The notes under the pieces were generated by a model that was not told the origin of the DNA, searched no databases, and saw nothing but the letters and a program-made list of their open reading frames with translations. Below, piece after piece: positions 48,963 through 58,003 of a DNA stretch of 64,000 nucleotides; position 1 is the stretch's first letter; each line of letters begins with the position of its first letter. Both the position numbers and the translations under genes were made by a program. Source of the stretch: a bacterium UBP15_UBA6099 (lineage in GTDB: Bacteria; UBP15; UBA6099); contig DIWT01000004.1 of the NCBI GenBank assembly GCA_002435745.1, forward strand, positions 3,083 to 67,082, in the 5' to 3' direction.

Positions 48963-50714
48963 TTATTTTCTTATGTCTTTAAGATGCAGTTTCGGTTTGG
49001 GCCTGCCCCCGAACGCGTCTTCTTTCAGGACGTAGGCGATGTCGATGCTCTCGCCCATAAGCTGGTCGGGGGACCAGTTGTTGCAGAACCTGAACCCGAT
49101 GCAATCCTGAACGGAGTTGCCTTTGCCGACGCGGATTTGCAGATGGCTGTTGTCTGCGCCGACGGCGCGGCACATCAGGACTGCGACGCCGATGGAGGCG
49201 AAGACAGGTTCCGGGTTGCCGACGCCGAAGGGTTTGAGCCTGCGGCACTGGCGGATGAGCTCGAGGTTGGCCGAATTGAGGGAGAGTTCGGCGTCGATGC
49301 GAAGGTCTGACGCGGCGGCCCGGCCTTCGGCGCTCTGCGCGGCCATGCGGTTCATTTCGGCCTTGAAGGCCGGGATGTTTTTCTCGTAAATTTTCATGCC
49401 CGCCGCAAGAGCGTGCCCGCCGAAAGTTATCAGCAGATCGGAGCAGGCGGACAGGGCCTGAAACACGTCGAATCCGGGGACGCTGCGCATTGTTGCTTGG
49501 CAGACGCGGCCCAGCTCCGGGTGGGGCGATTTCATGTCTAGCGGGTTTTTCGACAGGGTGGCCAGAGCGACGGGCCGACGTCGGGTCTCCATCAGTTTCG
49601 AGGCCACAACGCCCATGATGCCGATCTGCCATGACGGGTCGAACATGACGATAAACGAGCCGCCGCCGGCGTCGTCGGACGACTTGATGGCCGCCGCCGC
49701 GCTCTCGAAGACGCGGTTTTCCTGAACCATGCGGCGTTTGTTCTGGTCGTCGAGTTTGCGGGCGAGCAGCCGGGCGCGCTCAGGGGATTTCGCCAGCAAA
49801 AGCTCGACGCCCGCGCGCGGCCTCCACACGCGGCCCGCCGCGTTTATCCGGGGAGCCAGCCCGAAACTGATGTGGTCCGTCTCCATTTCCGTCCGCTCGC
49901 CTATGCCCGCCACTTCCAGCAGGCTGTATATGCCGAGATGTCGGCTCTTGGGCATCTTTGCCAGCCCGTAGTTTGCGAAAAACCTGTTCTCATCGACAAG
50001 CGGAACCATGTCCGCCACAGTGCCGAGCGCCACGAACTCGCCATATCTTTCCAGCATGGTTTCCATCGGGACGCCGCGTGCCTCGCCGACGGCGGCGGCC
50101 AGCTTGAATGCCACGCCGACCCCCGCAAGCTCTCTGAAGGGGTATTGCGAGTCGGCTCGTTTGGGATTTATCACAGCCACCGCGTCCGGCAGTTGCTCCG
50201 GCGGCTCGTGGTGGTCTGTGACTATGACGTCCACCCCAAGCTCTCTGGCGAGTTGGATTTCCTTGAAGGCGGTAACTCCGGTGTCTACGGTGATGACAAG
50301 GCCGTAGCCCGCCGTGCCGGTTTTCCTGACGACGTCGGAACTGATGCCGTAGCCTTCGATGTCGCGTTCGGGGATGTAGTAGCGGACGTGGCCGCCGAGG
50401 GATTCGAGGAAGGAGACGAGCAGGGCGGTCGAGGTGATGCCGTCCACGTCGTAGTCGCCGAAAATGAGGATGCGCTCGTGATTGTCGAGCGCGCGCAGGA
50501 CCCGCTCCACCGCCGGGGCCATATCGTGAAAAAGGGCGGAGGCGTGCATGTCGTCCGCCGATGGGTTCATGAAAGCGAGAGCATTATCGACGGAAGAGAT
50601 GCCCCGGTTGGCGAGAGCGCGCGCCGCCGGTTCGGGCATCTCGAGCTTATTGCTCAAGTTTTTCGCGACGGCTGTGTCGGGGTCGCGAAACTGCCAGTTG
50701 TATAAAGATTTCAT
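48963..50714 (-). CDS. recJ: Single-stranded-DNA-specific exonuclease RecJ
   Basis: A 583-residue protein with the DHH phosphoesterase motifs: IFGDYDVDGITSTALL at about residue 81, VITVDTGVTAFKEI, the namesake DHHEPPEQLPDA, and VAFKLAAAVG. The DHHA1 domain has the TFGGHALAAGMKI motif, and the C-terminus is an OB-like region. It degrades single strands 5' to 3' in recombination and mismatch repair. Length fits the family. No clear ribosome site precedes the ATG. Confidence 0.96.
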   Translation of the reverse strand: MKSLYNWQFRDPDTAVAKNLSNKLEMPEPAARALANRGISSVDNALAFMNPSADDMHASALFHDMAPAVERVLRALDNHERILIFGDYDVDGITSTALLVSFLESLGGHVRYYIPERDIEGYGISSDVVRKTGTAGYGLVITVDTGVTAFKEIQLARELGVDVIVTDHHEPPEQLPDAVAVINPKRADSQYPFRELAGVGVAFKLAAAVGEARGVPMETMLERYGEFVALGTVADMVPLVDENRFFANYGLAKMPKSRHLGIYSLLEVAGIGERTEMETDHISFGLAPRINAAGRVWRPRAGVELLLAKSPERARLLARKLDDQNKRRMVQENRVFESAAAAIKSSDDAGGGSFIVMFDPSWQIGIMGVVASKLMETRRRPVALATLSKNPLDMKSPHPELGRVCQATMRSVPGFDVFQALSACSDLLITFGGHALAAGMKIYEKNIPAFKAEMNRMAAQSAEGRAAASDLRIDAELSLNSANLELIRQCRRLKPFGVGNPEPVFASIGVAVLMCRAVGADNSHLQIRVGKGNSVQDCIGFRFCNNWSPDQLMGESIDIAYVLKEDAFGGRPKPKLHLKDIRK

Positions 50715-50943
50715 TTTGCTGCGGCTGCGCCGGGCGCTCGGCTTGGAGGCGGAGCTTCTGACTGCGGCTTGCGGGTTTCAAAGGCGGAGTCGCTCATCGA
50801 TGTTTAGATGCCTTGAGCGTCGGGGGCAAAGACTTTATCGAGAGTCGGAATTCGTCCCGGCGATGGTCGTCCTTTCGATTTATATAAAAACGAATTGTAA
50901 ACTTATTCAGGAGACGCGCCCCGGGGCGCGCCCGCGCCCGGCG

Positions 50944-52290
50944 TTACCGCCTGCGCTGTTTGCCGTGCTTCTTATTGTCTTTCTTCTTTTTGTCGTCTTC
51001 CGCCGAGTCCTGAGAAGCGGTCTGGGGCGCGCGCGGGGCGGACGCCGCCGGAGCGGCTTTCTCCCGCCTTGTTTCTCTTTCCTGAACCGGGGCCGGAGCG
51101 GAGGCTTTCTTCGACTTGCTACCGGCCGTCTGCGGCGCGCTTGCCGCTCCCTTCTTCGACTCGAACGTCTTGAACAGATACACCAGCGGAGCGGCTAGGA
51201 ATATCGACGAGTATCCGCCCGCGAACACTCCCACGCACATGCCGAGCGCGAAGTCTTTTATGCTTTGTCCGCCGAGCAGCAGGATGGCCACTATAGCCAT
51301 CTGCGTCGTCAACATGGTGTTTATCGAACGCGCCATGGTTTCCCAAAGACTCATGTTCACCACGGCGTCGAGCGACATCTTTTTGTTTTTCCTTATGTTT
51401 TCCCTCATCCGGTCGAAGATGACTATCGTGTCGTTTATGGAGTAACCGAAAACGGTGAGGATTATCGCAACGAACGCGCTGTTCACTTCAAGCTGGAAAA
51501 TCGAGTAGAAGCCGATGGTGATGATGCAGTCGTGGAGCAGGGCGATGATGCCCGCTATGGCGTACCAGAACTCGAACCTGATGGAAATGTAGATAAGCAT
51601 GCACACGATCGCGATGATGAGAGCGGTCGCGGCGTTATTGCGAAGCTCAATCCCGAACACCGGGTCCACTTTGTCCTCGCGGGTGAACTGGCGGAATCCG
51701 CCAAGCCCGTCATAGAGGGCGGTCGCGAGTTTCTTCTGATCCTCTTTTTTATCTATTCCGTTGAATCTGAAAGACATATTATAGCGGAGCGCGTCGCCTT
51801 CTTCAGTCGGCGGGATTTCTTCCATGTCGATCAAGGTGACAGCGTCTTCCGGAAAGCCGGCTTTTTTAAGTATGTCTTTGAGTTTGGAGGCTTTTATCTG
51901 GTCCTGCATCCGGAGGAGCTTGAAGGAGGCCGGGTCGATCTCGTGGAACTCGACGTTGAAAGCGATGAGCAGGGAGCGGATTTTCTCGCCGAATGCGATG
52001 GCTTTTTGGGGGTCGGCGAACTCTTCCGTCTTGACGGTGAACTCGTAGCCGCCGGCCATTATCTGCACAGGATTGTGTTTGATGTCGAAGGGAGCCATGA
52101 CTTTTTCGACGTCGGCTGTTTTCACCGGGACGCCCGTCTGGAACCAAAGTATGCGCCCGCCGGTGAAGTCGATGCCGTAGTTGAGCTTGCGGATCCCTAG
52201 GGACGCCAGCCCGGTCGTCACCAATAAAATCGCGATGGCGAACCACACGTAGCGGGTTTTTATGAAGTCTAATCTGATTCTGGTCTGCAC
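50944..52290 (-). CDS. secF: Protein translocase subunit SecF
   Basis: A 448-residue protein from GTG 52290 behind GGGAGG. It has six membrane helices: the first is followed by LNYGIDFTGGRILWF, and the signature GYSINDTIVIFDRMREN lies at about residue 275. The last 75 residues are a Lys/Ala/Pro-rich low-complexity tail not usual for SecF, which may contact ribosomes or the membrane. SecF works with SecD, encoded 32 bases upstream, to pull preproteins out of SecYEG using the proton gradient. A 16-base perfect palindrome (50915-50930) follows the gene and may help end transcription. Confidence 0.95.
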   Translation of the reverse strand: MQTRIRLDFIKTRYVWFAIAILLVTTGLASLGIRKLNYGIDFTGGRILWFQTGVPVKTADVEKVMAPFDIKHNPVQIMAGGYEFTVKTEEFADPQKAIAFGEKIRSLLIAFNVEFHEIDPASFKLLRMQDQIKASKLKDILKKAGFPEDAVTLIDMEEIPPTEEGDALRYNMSFRFNGIDKKEDQKKLATALYDGLGGFRQFTREDKVDPVFGIELRNNAATALIIAIVCMLIYISIRFEFWYAIAGIIALLHDCIITIGFYSIFQLEVNSAFVAIILTVFGYSINDTIVIFDRMRENIRKNKKMSLDAVVNMSLWETMARSINTMLTTQMAIVAILLLGGQSIKDFALGMCVGVFAGGYSSIFLAAPLVYLFKTFESKKGAASAPQTAGSKSKKASAPAPVQERETRREKAAPAASAPRAPQTASQDSAEDDKKKKDNKKHGKQRRR

Positions 52291-52321
52291 TTTTTAAAGC
52301 CTCCCGTCAATCTTCGAAATG

Positions 52322-53677
52322 TCAATGAGCAGCAGCCGACCGCTGATCCTGCTTTGAGGGGCGGACGCCGTATAACGAGAGCGGCTGCAACCCTTTAGAG
52401 TTCGATGCCAGCATGAGAAGGACGCGCGTCACTATCAGCGCCGAGAACATGCCGACCACTATGCCTAAGCTGATGGTGACGGCGAAGCCCCGGATCGGGC
52501 CTGTGCCGAACGCGTACAGGACCGCCGTGGCGATGAGCGTGGTGACGTTGCCGTCGAGAATGGCCGTGAACGCGCGGGAGAACCCGGCGTCGAGGGCGGC
52601 CTTCAGAGTTTTGCCGATACGCAACTCTTCCTTGAGCCGCTCGAATATGATTATGTTCGCGTCCACCGCCATGCCGATGGAAAGTATGAGGCCGGCGATG
52701 CCGGGCAGGGTGAGCGTGGCGTTCACCAGCGAGAGCATCCCGAACGCCACGATGACGTAAAAAACAATCGCCACGTCTGCCAGAACGCCGGGCAGTTTGT
52801 AATATAGAGGCATGAATAAGAAGATGAGGACGACGCCGAGGATGAGGGCGTAAGAACTCTGGCGAATAGAGGCAGCGCCGAGGGTCGGCCCGACCACCCG
52901 CTTCTCAAGAACTTCCACCATCACCGGCAGCCGACCCGCGTTCAACTGGTTGACCAGCTCGCGGACCTGTTTCTCGGTGAAGTTGCCCTCGATGATGCCG
53001 GTTCCGCCGAAGATGGCGGTCTGAATAACCGGGCAGGAAATCATCACGCCGTCGAGCGCGATGCAGAGATATTTGTCGATGTTGCGGGCGGTGAACTTGC
53101 CGAACTCGTCAGCCGCCGCCTTTTTGAACTCAAACTCGACCACCGGGCGACCGTACTTGAAGCCGACGCGCGCCGACGCTAGGTCGTCTCCAGAGAACAC
53201 CACTTTCGCGTCTTCTGGCTTCTCTGTTCCGGCTTCCCAGTACTTGCCTCGGCTGTCCAAGAACTCCAGCCAAGCCATGCTGACCAGATGCCTTTCGACC
53301 TGATCGGCGTCCTGTTCGCCCGATATCTCGACCAGCACCCGGTTCGTGCCCTGCTTCTGGATAGTGATTTCGCGGACGCCGTCCGGGTCGAGCCTGTTTC
53401 GCAGAACCTCGATAAGCCCCTGAACCTTTTCGTCCGTCAGAAGCTCGTTTTTCGGCGGCAGGGCCTGCACCAAGAAGTGCACTCCGCCCTGCAGGTCCAG
53501 TCCGAGGTTCACTGGGAACTTCTTGGACTTGACTGTCCTTTCCACCATCTCGTCCCCGACCTTGACCTTCTCGACTTTCGTCTCGATGTCCGTCAGGAAG
53601 CGGACTGTGAGCAGTCCCGCGAAAAGAAGCGCGACCGCCGCAATCAGGATAACCTGCGGTAAAAGTTTTTTCTGCAT
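52322..53677 (-). CDS. secD: Protein translocase subunit SecD
   Basis: A 451-residue protein with the N-terminal helix, the NLGLDLQGGVHFLVQ motif at about residue 42, the periplasmic P1 domain, and the C-terminal helices with GLILSIGMAVDANIIIFERLKEEL. ATG 53677 is chosen: GGAAGG stands just before it, and the longer frame adds only a basic, non-conserved lead. It forms one operon with secF. Confidence 0.95.
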   Translation of the reverse strand: MQKKLLPQVILIAAVALLFAGLLTVRFLTDIETKVEKVKVGDEMVERTVKSKKFPVNLGLDLQGGVHFLVQALPPKNELLTDEKVQGLIEVLRNRLDPDGVREITIQKQGTNRVLVEISGEQDADQVERHLVSMAWLEFLDSRGKYWEAGTEKPEDAKVVFSGDDLASARVGFKYGRPVVEFEFKKAAADEFGKFTARNIDKYLCIALDGVMISCPVIQTAIFGGTGIIEGNFTEKQVRELVNQLNAGRLPVMVEVLEKRVVGPTLGAASIRQSSYALILGVVLIFLFMPLYYKLPGVLADVAIVFYVIVAFGMLSLVNATLTLPGIAGLILSIGMAVDANIIIFERLKEELRIGKTLKAALDAGFSRAFTAILDGNVTTLIATAVLYAFGTGPIRGFAVTISLGIVVGMFSALIVTRVLLMLASNSKGLQPLSLYGVRPSKQDQRSAAAH

Positions 53678-53866
53678 GCCTTCCACTCCCGGGCGGCGAG
53701 AGCCGCCGCCGCGCAATTTTTAACCCGCATTCAAGCCGGAACCGACTCTCTCCGGTTCCGCAACATCAAAGTATTCTATTTGAATTCCATCCCTATATCA
53801 ACAGGAGATTTAAATTTTGCGCATAGCAAATAAAAAAGCGGTTTCCACTATTGCGGACGCATTCAA

Positions 53867-56368
53867 TTATATATCTCCGAAAGAAACGCGGTTGATGATG
53901 TCGTCTTGGAGCGGGCGGCCGAGGTCGGTGAAATAGGCGCTGTAGCCGCTGACGCGCACGAGAAGCCCTCTGTGCGAGTCAGGGTCGAGCTGAGCGGCGC
54001 GCAGGGTTTCGTCGTCCACGACGTTGAATTGGACGTGCATTCCGCCCAGCGAGAAGTACCCTCTCAGCATCGCCTCGAATTTCCGCCGGTTCTCTTCATT
54101 TTTAAATACGCCGGGCATCAGCTTCATGTTCAGGGAACTGCCGTTTGTTATTTTCGAGTGTTCTAAAGAAGCGACGGAGCGCATGACGGCGGTCGGTCCG
54201 AGAGATTCCGCGCCGTTCACGGGCGACAGGCTGTTCGAGACGGGTTGTCCGGCGAGGCGTCCGTCCGGAGTGGCGCCAAGAAGGGAGCCGTCCAGCACGT
54301 GCATCCCATAAGAGAAAAACCCCGGTCTGAACGCGCCGCCTTTGCGGATGGATTTGTGTTTTGCGACTTCTTCGCAGAACATGGCTGCGACCTCGCGGGC
54401 CATGGCGTCCGCTTCGGGGTTGTCGGAGCCGTAGCGCGGCGTTCGGCTCGACAGAAACGCTCTCATTTTCTCGCGGCCTCTGAAATTCGTTTTCAGCGCG
54501 GCGGAGAGTTCCTTCATAGTGTATTTTTTCTCGTCGAAAACGAATTTTTTAATCGCCGTCAGCGAATCGGCGACGGTTCCAAGGCCGCGCGCGCTGATGG
54601 AAGCGTAGTTGTATTTCGCCCCGCCTTGAGTCATGTCTTCGGCGTTCCTTATGCAGCCTTCGAGGGTGGCGGATATGAATGGATTGTGGAACCCTGCGGC
54701 GTAAACTTCGTCTTTGGCGTTCACGCAGCGGGCGATGTGAGCGACGGTGAAGCTCAACTGCCGCCGAAACGCGTCTAGAAACTGCACGAAGGAGTTGAAC
54801 TTCGCCGGGTCTCCCGTGCGCGGGCCGGCGCGGCGGCCCGCCATCCTTATTCTTCCCTGTGTGAAAACCATCTCAAGAACGCCCGCCAGCGAGATGTCGT
54901 TGCCGGAGGTGCAGCCGAAAGTGTTTCCCTGAGACGTCGGCTCCACGCACCCTATTATCGCGTAGTCCCTCGCGTCTTCCGTCGAGCAGCCCAGTTCTTC
55001 CAGCATCGGGATTATGACATCGTCGTTGAACAGAGCGAGTCCCGACGTGGCCGCGTGGACTTCCGAAATCTTCGCGAGGAATTCCGGGGGCGTCTTAGAA
55101 CTGACCCGGACGGAATATGAGTTGCTCATGCCTTCAATATTTTTTACCGCGTCGAGGAATAGGAGGGAGAGTTCGTTTGAGGCGTCCTCGCCGTCCGGGC
55201 CTGCGCCGCCGAAGGTGGGGGCCATGCTGTCCGCGCCCATTTCCGACCCGGAATTTTTTCCGAAAGAGGGCAGGGGAATGAGGTTGACGCTCAATTTGAC
55301 GAGGAGTTCCTCGACGAGTTCGAGCGCGCGGGTCTCGGAGATTGCGCCGGATTCGACATCTTTTTTGTAGAAGGGAAATAGTATTTGGTCTAGCCGTCCG
55401 ACGGCGCAGATGCCCGCCAGACCGTAGCTGATTCCGCACATGACCTGAGCGAGCCACAAGGATTGGACGGCCTCGTGGAACGATTCGGGCGGCAGCCACG
55501 GCGCGCGGGATGTGTGCCGGGCGATAAGCCGCAGTTCTTCTCTACGCGCCGGGTCATTCTCGTTCTCCGCCATGCGCGCGGCCAAGTCGGAATATCTTTT
55601 TGCGAACATTCGCGCCGCGTCGCAACAGATTATCGTCGCTTCGAGGAATTTCCGGCCCTCTTCCGTTACGGGCTGTTCGAGTCTGCGCGCCGCCATGTCC
55701 CGCAGCCCCTTGAACCCGCAACGCGCAACATTGTTGTGACCGATCACAAGATGTCCCTGAGTGTCGAACACGTTGTTCACCATGTTGGGATTGTTCACGG
55801 GAAGTTCCGCCGCCGAGCGGGGCAGAGCGCGCCAGCGCCCTTTTGCGAACACGGACAGGCTTTCCGCCAGCCGGGCCGCTCCGAAGCTTCTGACGAGATC
55901 GAACAGCGCGAACGGCGTGAAACCCGGCTTGATGATAAGGCCGTCGCGCTCGAAGAGGCGGCGCTTGCCGTCCCGGACGGTCTTTCCTCTCCAATATGGC
56001 AGAATGTCGTTCAGCAACTCTTTTTTGTCGTCGGGGTCGATGCGGTACGGCCTGTCCGGGCGGTTCAGCAGGTTCTCAATGTCCATTTCGAGCACGAGGT
56101 TCATCTCCCCGCGTTCCACGGGAAGCAGCGTTCCGACAAGCGCGCTGTTGTGGTTGCCGGCTATAAGCTCCTCGTCGAGGATGAAAACGGTTTTCTTCCG
56201 GAGCGTGTTCTCAAACGCTTTCGCCGCGCGGATGGAAGGATGTTCCCCTTCCGTCCGGCGGTAGGACTCGGTAACATATCTTGCCCGCTCGACGCAGATA
56301 GCGTACTGTTCGTCGAGAATCCTTTTTCTCAGGCGCTGAGTCCGCGATTTCTCTTCAGCAACCGCCAT
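53867..56368 (-). CDS. Glycyl radical enzyme of the eliminase (dehydratase-like) type
   Basis: An 833-residue PFL2-type enzyme. The catalytic Cys-Glu pair is in IIGCVEPTSQGN (Cys474, Glu476), the GCVE form seen in glycerol/propanediol dehydratases and choline or isethionate lyases rather than in pyruvate formate-lyase. The radical Gly is Gly808 in RVSGYSAYF. After GCVEP the text TFGCTSGNDISLAGVLEM is unlike the dehydratases I know, so the substrate is open. No activase gene is adjacent. GGGAG precedes the ATG. It is the last gene of a run of co-directional genes with an FGGY kinase, two flavoproteins and a GntR regulator, suggesting a three-carbon or alkyl-glycerol substrate. Confidence 0.85.
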   Translation of the reverse strand: MAVAEEKSRTQRLRKRILDEQYAICVERARYVTESYRRTEGEHPSIRAAKAFENTLRKKTVFILDEELIAGNHNSALVGTLLPVERGEMNLVLEMDIENLLNRPDRPYRIDPDDKKELLNDILPYWRGKTVRDGKRRLFERDGLIIKPGFTPFALFDLVRSFGAARLAESLSVFAKGRWRALPRSAAELPVNNPNMVNNVFDTQGHLVIGHNNVARCGFKGLRDMAARRLEQPVTEEGRKFLEATIICCDAARMFAKRYSDLAARMAENENDPARREELRLIARHTSRAPWLPPESFHEAVQSLWLAQVMCGISYGLAGICAVGRLDQILFPFYKKDVESGAISETRALELVEELLVKLSVNLIPLPSFGKNSGSEMGADSMAPTFGGAGPDGEDASNELSLLFLDAVKNIEGMSNSYSVRVSSKTPPEFLAKISEVHAATSGLALFNDDVIIPMLEELGCSTEDARDYAIIGCVEPTSQGNTFGCTSGNDISLAGVLEMVFTQGRIRMAGRRAGPRTGDPAKFNSFVQFLDAFRRQLSFTVAHIARCVNAKDEVYAAGFHNPFISATLEGCIRNAEDMTQGGAKYNYASISARGLGTVADSLTAIKKFVFDEKKYTMKELSAALKTNFRGREKMRAFLSSRTPRYGSDNPEADAMAREVAAMFCEEVAKHKSIRKGGAFRPGFFSYGMHVLDGSLLGATPDGRLAGQPVSNSLSPVNGAESLGPTAVMRSVASLEHSKITNGSSLNMKLMPGVFKNEENRRKFEAMLRGYFSLGGMHVQFNVVDDETLRAAQLDPDSHRGLLVRVSGYSAYFTDLGRPLQDDIINRVSFGDI

Positions 56369-56384
56369 GGCTATGCTCCCTTTG

Positions 56385-57965
56385 TCAACATCCCTTTTCG
56401 GGGTATCCGGTTATCTGCTGCATTTCTCTAAAAATGGGAAGTAATTGCTTGTAAATTTTAGTGTAAACCCGGTCATAGAGGGCGGCATAGAGGGCGACGT
56501 TTTCCGGCACAGGCTCGAAGATGTCGCCGGGGCGGGTCATTGCGGCTACGGCGTCGTCGAAGCTTTTGAAAAAACCGAGGCCGACTGCGGCGACGATGGC
56601 GGCTCCGAGAGCTGAAGTCTCGTGAGTGTGAGGTCTCTGCGCGGGCATCCCGAAGACGTCCGCGCATATCTGCATGGCCGAAGAGCTTTGAGAGCCGCCG
56701 CCGGACACGCGCAACCCCGTTATTGGAATTTTATTCTTCTTCTCGGTCAGTTGCGCGCCTTCTTTCAGCGCGAACACAAGCCCTTCGAGTATGGCGCGGT
56801 AAAGGTGGGCGCGTTTGTGGAAGTCGCAGAACCCGATGACGGAGCCGCGCGCGCATCGGGCCTTGTCCGGAGCCGGCGTCCAGTACGGCTGGAGCGTCAA
56901 TCCCATCGACCCCGGCGGGATGTCCTTTATCAGAGCGTCGAGAAGTTGCTCGGGGGATACCCCTTTGTCGCTCGCTTCGAGGCGCTCCTGAAGCCCGAAC
57001 TCCTCTTTGAACCATGTTATCATCCATGCGCCGCGCAGCACGGCCACTTCGGTATAGTATCGTCCCGGGACCGCCGAAGGATACGGCGGCCAGAAAGGTT
57101 TTAATTCCACATACCTGTCGTTCATCGTGTTGATGGTGGAAATGGTTCCGAAACTTATGCAGGCGTTTTCAGGGGACACGCAACCGGCGCCGAGAATTTC
57201 GCACGCTTTGTCGTTTGCCGCGGCGATTACCGGAAGTCCTGCGGGGATCCCGGTTTCTTCAGCCGCTTTCCGCGAGATATGGCCCAGCAACCCGGTCGGC
57301 GCGATCAGATCGGGCAGTTTTTCAAGCTCGATCGGGAACAACCTGTGCTTCGGATCGAACCGTCCTGCCCACCGGCCTTTTTTGATGCTGAACGGCACAT
57401 AGCCGACTATGCTGCCGCTTGAATCCACGAACTCGCCTGTCAGCTTGAGCGCGAACCATCCTGACAGGTATATGTGTTTATGGACGCGCTTCCAGATTTC
57501 CGGCTGATTCTGGCGAATCCAGTTCGATTCGCAATCGCGGATCGCGCCCTCTATGAGCTCTTCGTATTTAACCGCTTTCAGCAACGGACGGAAGACTGAA
57601 GGGATGATGTTGCCGGAGTCGGATTTGCGCTCGTCCAGCCAGACGATTGCCGGACGGAGCGGAACTCCGTTCTTATCGACGTCGATAAGCGTGTTCCGTT
57701 GAGTGGCAACCGCGACGCCTTTGATCGCTTCTTTCGATTCAATGTTCCTTTCGAGAAGCTTTTCGCAAGAGCGGCACAACATTTCCCAGAAATATTCCGG
57801 CCGTTGTTCCGCCCACCCCGGTTGCGGAGAGCAACAAAGCTCGATGGGCGTCTTCACCATGTCGCGGATATTGCCGTCGAAGTCAATCAGCGCGGCCCGT
57901 ATCGATTGCGTTCCCGCGTCGATTGCGAGCGCCAGTTCCGTTTTTCCAATCCCTTTTCCAGCCAT
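56385..57965 (-). CDS. FGGY-family carbohydrate kinase, copy 1
   Basis: A 526-residue kinase. The N-terminal phosphate loop is LALAIDAGTQSIRAALID, then VWLDERK, and AAANDKACEILGAGCV. The C-terminal ATP-binding domain has the LRVSGGGSQSSSAMQICADV adenosine motif in shortened form and a conserved HTHETSALGAAI segment. The family phosphorylates glycerol, xylulose, ribulose and related polyols. A near-identical paralogue is encoded at the other end of the cluster. Neighbouring glycerol-phosphate-type flavoproteins make a glycerol- or dihydroxyacetone-like substrate plausible. ATG 57965 is chosen, seven or so bases after AAAAGG. Confidence 0.88.
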   Translation of the reverse strand: MAGKGIGKTELALAIDAGTQSIRAALIDFDGNIRDMVKTPIELCCSPQPGWAEQRPEYFWEMLCRSCEKLLERNIESKEAIKGVAVATQRNTLIDVDKNGVPLRPAIVWLDERKSDSGNIIPSVFRPLLKAVKYEELIEGAIRDCESNWIRQNQPEIWKRVHKHIYLSGWFALKLTGEFVDSSGSIVGYVPFSIKKGRWAGRFDPKHRLFPIELEKLPDLIAPTGLLGHISRKAAEETGIPAGLPVIAAANDKACEILGAGCVSPENACISFGTISTINTMNDRYVELKPFWPPYPSAVPGRYYTEVAVLRGAWMITWFKEEFGLQERLEASDKGVSPEQLLDALIKDIPPGSMGLTLQPYWTPAPDKARCARGSVIGFCDFHKRAHLYRAILEGLVFALKEGAQLTEKKNKIPITGLRVSGGGSQSSSAMQICADVFGMPAQRPHTHETSALGAAIVAAVGLGFFKSFDDAVAAMTRPGDIFEPVPENVALYAALYDRVYTKIYKQLLPIFREMQQITGYPEKGC

Positions 57966-58003
57966 GACCACGCCTTTTAGGAATGACCGCGCATCCTGCC
58001 GGG